In this document: positions 48,326 to 52,006 of the stretch, in pieces
Position numbering within the stretch: position 1 is the first letter of the stretch
How the letters are laid out: each line of letters opens with the position of its first letter
Source of the DNA: Nitrospirota bacterium
GTDB lineage: Bacteria > Nitrospirota > Thermodesulfovibrionia > UBA6902
Direction: 5' to 3'
NCBI GenBank assembly: GCA_016208905.1
Contig: JACQXG010000047.1
Location: 1-52,006 of the forward strand
Length of the DNA: 52,006 nt
The notes under the pieces: model-generated
The model's input: only the letters and a program-made list of their open reading frames with translations
The model's database searches: none
Told to the model about the DNA's origin: nothing
Position numbers and translations under genes: made by a program

Positions 48326-49705
48326 ATGTCCAGCTTTACTGTAGGTGGTCTCAGCACCGGGATAGACTACAATGATTTGATCTCTAAATTAATTGCGGTC
48401 AAGCGTAAGCCGATAGAAATATTAGAGAACAAAAAATCAACATATAATGATCAGATAAGCTCCTATAGTGAACTTACTTCAAAACTTTCAGACTTAAAGA
48501 GTGCGGCAGATAAATTAAAGTTCTCTTATAATTTCTATGTGAACACTGCCTCTGTAAGTGATGAAACGGTTCTTGATGCAACGGCAACCGGGACTGCTTC
48601 TATCGGGAATTATTCCGTATCTGTGACAACTCTTGCATCCGAGGAAAAGGAAGCGCATAACGGAACAGGATTGACAGCATCGTCCGACATTGTGAACAAT
48701 AGCGGCAGCAACAAGGTTTTTCAATACACGTATGCCGGTACACAAAGGACCCTTACGGTGGCAAACGGCACCTCACTTGACGGCCTCAAGAATCTTATAA
48801 ATGACGATACCGGCAATCCCGGAGTAAATGCAACAATTGTAAATGACGGCACAAATTATCGTCTTGTAATTACAGGAGATGATACCGGGTCTGCTAAAAC
48901 CATAACAGTTGACGCCGGCACCACTCTGGATGGCACTGGCAGTACTGTAAATTTTACAGCAGCTTCCTTTACCCAAACGAAAACGGCAGCCAATGCTGCT
49001 TTTACGGTTGACGGCCTGTCCATTTCAAGGAGCTCAAATTCTGTTTCAGATGTGATAACAGGTCTGACTATAAATCTTAAAAAGGGTGGGATACCTCCAG
49101 CTACGGCTACTATAACTGTAGCGGCTGACAGGGATTCAATAAAGGAACAGATAGAGAATTTTGTAAGCGCATATAACGACGTAATGACATTCGTTTCAGA
49201 AAATACTGCATATGATGCGACTACAAAAATAAGCGGCATACTTTCCGGAGAGGGGACGGCAAGAAGTGTACAAAACAGAATAAGAGATATGGTAACAAGC
49301 GGCGTATCAGGACTTACAGGCAGCCTGAGTTCATTCGCAGAAATAGGCATAACGACTAATTATAAAACCGGTAATCTTGAAATAAACAGTTCTACACTTG
49401 ATACAAAACTCGGGTCAAGCCTGGATGATGTAGCGGACATATTTACAGACAGCACTAATGGGATTGCAAACGAGATTTATGACTATATAGGCGATATCAC
49501 AAGTACAATTGACGGTTCCATAACATTAAGGAAAGAAGGATTACAGGACATAATAAAAAATATTACTGATACTATCGCGAACATGGAATTCCGGATTGAA
49601 AAATCAGAAGCGGACATGGTCAGACAATTCACAGCTTTGGAGAAACTCGTTGGCAGCTATAATACTATTGGTAATTATCTGACCGGCTTTTCTGCACAAG
49701 CATAG
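48326..49705 (+). CDS. fliD: Flagellar filament cap FliD
   Basis: FTVGGLSTGIDYNDLISKLIAVKRKPIEILENKK...C-term EKLVGSYNTIGNYLTGFSAQA. Confidence 0.96.
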   Translation: MSSFTVGGLSTGIDYNDLISKLIAVKRKPIEILENKKSTYNDQISSYSELTSKLSDLKSAADKLKFSYNFYVNTASVSDETVLDATATGTASIGNYSVSVTTLASEEKEAHNGTGLTASSDIVNNSGSNKVFQYTYAGTQRTLTVANGTSLDGLKNLINDDTGNPGVNATIVNDGTNYRLVITGDDTGSAKTITVDAGTTLDGTGSTVNFTAASFTQTKTAANAAFTVDGLSISRSSNSVSDVITGLTINLKKGGIPPATATITVAADRDSIKEQIENFVSAYNDVMTFVSENTAYDATTKISGILSGEGTARSVQNRIRDMVTSGVSGLTGSLSSFAEIGITTNYKTGNLEINSSTLDTKLGSSLDDVADIFTDSTNGIANEIYDYIGDITSTIDGSITLRKEGLQDIIKNITDTIANMEFRIEKSEADMVRQFTALEKLVGSYNTIGNYLTGFSAQA

Positions 49706-49713
49706 GAGGCGCA

Positions 49714-50115
49714 TTGATGAATATTACAGAATATAAAAAGACAGTACTTGCAACAACAGACAGGGTCCAGATTGTTTATATGCTCTTTGAAGGCGCATCG
49801 AACCATCTTAAGATTGCCAGGAGAAAGATGGAAAGCGGCGATATAATATCAAAGGGGCAGCATTTTTCAAAAGCAACATTAATAATAAGTGAGCTGTCAA
49901 ATGTTTTGGATATGGAAAGAGGAGGGGAGATATCAAGGAATCTCAGAAGCCTTTATGAATACATACTTCAGCGCCTGCTTTATGCCAACTTAAATAACGA
50001 CCTTACCGCAATAGATGATTCACAGAGAGTTATCGAAACGCTAAAAAGCGGCTGGAAAGAAATGATGGAAGGACTTAAACAGAAGAATCAGGAAGAAGTC
50101 AAAATAGGAGCCTGA
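49714..50115 (+). CDS. fliS: Flagellin chaperone FliS
   Basis: YKKTVLATTDRVQIVYMLFEGASNHLKIARRKMESGDIISKGQHFSKATLIISELSNVLDMERGGEISRNLRSLYEYI. Confidence 0.94.
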   Translation: MMNITEYKKTVLATTDRVQIVYMLFEGASNHLKIARRKMESGDIISKGQHFSKATLIISELSNVLDMERGGEISRNLRSLYEYILQRLLYANLNNDLTAIDDSQRVIETLKSGWKEMMEGLKQKNQEEVKIGA

Positions 50116-50411
50116 GTCAAGATTTGTTACACCCCGCATCAGCAATCACGATATCTATGTCGAAATATTGACAAAAATTCTTATAATTAATGTCAGTAGA
50201 TTTGAATTATTCATACTATCTAATTTTATCTGGAATAAAAATAACAACTTATATCAAGAAGTTATAAAACTTCCTTTATACTTTCATACCTGTCTATCTT
50301 AATATCAAATTATTCTGGCAAGGTAGTTGCAATATATTGCTGTATGGTTATTGTACCTATTGCTAACAAACACTATTCATCCAAAATTTGCAGGATTCCC
50401 CGGAGGAGCGA

Positions 50412-52006
50412 ATGCGCATGAAAGAAGCCGTTACTAATGAATATTTCCGTCAGGAAAGAAGGGATGTAGAGGCTGTTATACCCAAAGATGCAATGAGGAT
50501 ACTTGATGTGGGCTGCGGAGAAGGCATCCTGGGTAGAAGACTTTTAGACAGTGGAGTCAGTGAAGTAGTAGGAGTAGAGTTTTCTCCGGAAGCGTGTGAG
50601 AAGGCCAAAGATAATCTTACAAGTGTTATATGCGGAGATATAGAAGAAATTGATCTTCCTTTTGATGAACAGTATTTTGATTGTATGATATTTGCCGACA
50701 TACTGGAACATCTGAAAGACCCTCTTCTCGCTTTGAGAAGACTTGCTGAAAAGCTTTCTGATTCAGGTGTTGTTGTCGCAAGCATTCCAAATGTCAGGTA
50801 CTATGGAATTATAAATATGCTGGCGCAAGGCAGCTGGAAGTATGCAGACTTTGGCATTCTTGACAGGACCCATTTGAGGTTTTTCACGAAAAATGAGATC
50901 GAAACACTTTTTACTGACGCCGGATTTGAAATAACAGGAATGACTGACAATATTGATCCTGCATATAATCGTCTCAATGATCCTTTCTCAGGAGAAATTA
51001 CCTTTGGCAGAGTCACTCTGAGCGGCCTTACGCCCGATGAGATAAGAGATCTTTTTGTAGTCCAATATATTATCAGGGCGCAGAAAACCGGATATGAGCT
51101 AAATAAAATTAATATGGCAGTAAATACGGCAATCAAGTGCGAAAACCTCGAAGAAGCAAGACAGACAATTGAAAACTATTTGGAACTTCATCCTGTTGAT
51201 ATGGATATGCTGTACAAACATGCAGAGATATGCTTCAAGCTCGGATTTAATGAAGAAGCCTTAGAGAGTCTTCAGAAAATATTGATCTTCTATCCGGATA
51301 AAGAGGAAGCGGTGAATTTAAGGGACACTATTAACAGAATTGAAACTAAAGATGGTAACAAGAATGATCCACAGCAAATACAGAATACAGTCTTCTCTGA
51401 AAAGAAAAATGAAAAAGTGAGGAAGAAGGTTGCTGTTGTCAGAGGGGCAAACCTTAATAAATGGGAGATGCAGAATTACGAGCCTCTTCTGGACAGTTAT
51501 GATATTACCGCTTACACAACCAGTGAAACATATTTTGATGTAAGGGACATTAAACTTCCAGTTGCCCGGCTTCCCTTTCACTCTCAGGGCCTTTTAATGG
51601 AGATGCAGGGGCTGAATGATCATCTTGCCGATAAAGATATTGTTTTCTCTGCTGATATCACATATAAGTTCTCAGCTCAGGCGGTCCGGGCAAAACAGCA
51701 GTTTGGAAATAAGCTGATATGTCTGGAATGGGAAAACATCCCCTTTAATTATGAAGAATATGATGTTGTGCGGGAAATAAAGGAATTGGTGAGAAACGGG
51801 GCGGACCACTTTATTGCCGTTACCGAGCGGGCCAAAGAAGCCCTTGTGCTTGAAGGTGTACCGGAAGGAAAAATTGATGTAATACCCATGGGAGTTGATT
51901 TAAGCATTTTTAAACCCAGGGGAAATGACATATTAAAAGACAGGTCTGAGCTTGGAATAAACAGTGATGAGACCGTGGTGCTTTTTATCGGAAGGATGGT
52001 ATGGGA
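50412..52006 (+). CDS. Methyltransferase + TPR-like segment + group 1 glycosyltransferase fusion, partial (runs off the right edge)
   Basis: Open frame from the ATG at 50412 with GGAGGAG RBS: ILDVGCGEGILGRRLLDSG (SAM motif I), NLEEARQTIENYLELHPVDMDMLYKHAEICFKLGFNEEALESLQKIL (TPR), AVTERAKEALVLEGVPEGKIDVIPMGVDLSIFKP...VVLFIGRMVW (GT4-like). Confidence 0.82.
   Translation, partial: MRMKEAVTNEYFRQERRDVEAVIPKDAMRILDVGCGEGILGRRLLDSGVSEVVGVEFSPEACEKAKDNLTSVICGDIEEIDLPFDEQYFDCMIFADILEHLKDPLLALRRLAEKLSDSGVVVASIPNVRYYGIINMLAQGSWKYADFGILDRTHLRFFTKNEIETLFTDAGFEITGMTDNIDPAYNRLNDPFSGEITFGRVTLSGLTPDEIRDLFVVQYIIRAQKTGYELNKINMAVNTAIKCENLEEARQTIENYLELHPVDMDMLYKHAEICFKLGFNEEALESLQKILIFYPDKEEAVNLRDTINRIETKDGNKNDPQQIQNTVFSEKKNEKVRKKVAVVRGANLNKWEMQNYEPLLDSYDITAYTTSETYFDVRDIKLPVARLPFHSQGLLMEMQGLNDHLADKDIVFSADITYKFSAQAVRAKQQFGNKLICLEWENIPFNYEEYDVVREIKELVRNGADHFIAVTERAKEALVLEGVPEGKIDVIPMGVDLSIFKPRGNDILKDRSELGINSDETVVLFIGRMVW

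Overview
This 52 kb window looks chromosomal, from a motile diderm anaerobe; a Nitrospirota- or deltaproteobacteria-like origin is inference from gene content only. Left half: HdrA(partial)/HdrB/HdrC, two PAS/HD-GYP signalling proteins, hemE, a NirJ/AhbD-type radical SAM protein, hemW, a DUF1343/NamZ-type exo-muramidase, a CPA2 antiporter fused to an EIIA domain, a MurU-AmgK-like fusion, a metal-permease-like gene with a terminator-like leader, a response regulator/histidine kinase, leuCD, and a Crp/Fnr regulator divergent from hcp. Right half: one long flagellar locus (fliLMNOPQR-flhBA-flhFG-fliA, flgFGAHIJ-flgMNKL-csrA-fliW-fliC-flaG-fliDS), ending in a partial methyltransferase/TPR/glycosyltransferase protein. 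I found no rRNA, tRNA, CRISPR array or transposase. The most interesting unexplained signals are: (1) inverted elements made of degenerate short words, some forming the start and signal-peptide region of flgA, flgH and flgI; (2) REP-like GTAGGGGCG...CGCCCCTAC palindromes, two inserted in frame in the MurU-AmgK gene; (3) a deletion/frameshift in flgI at a possible 9-nt repeat; (4) a promoter immediately followed by an intrinsic-terminator hairpin ahead of a metal-permease-like gene; (5) a near-consensus sigma-28 promoter with a ~220-nt leader before flagellin, next to csrA/fliW. No database search was run; family calls come from reading the proteins.
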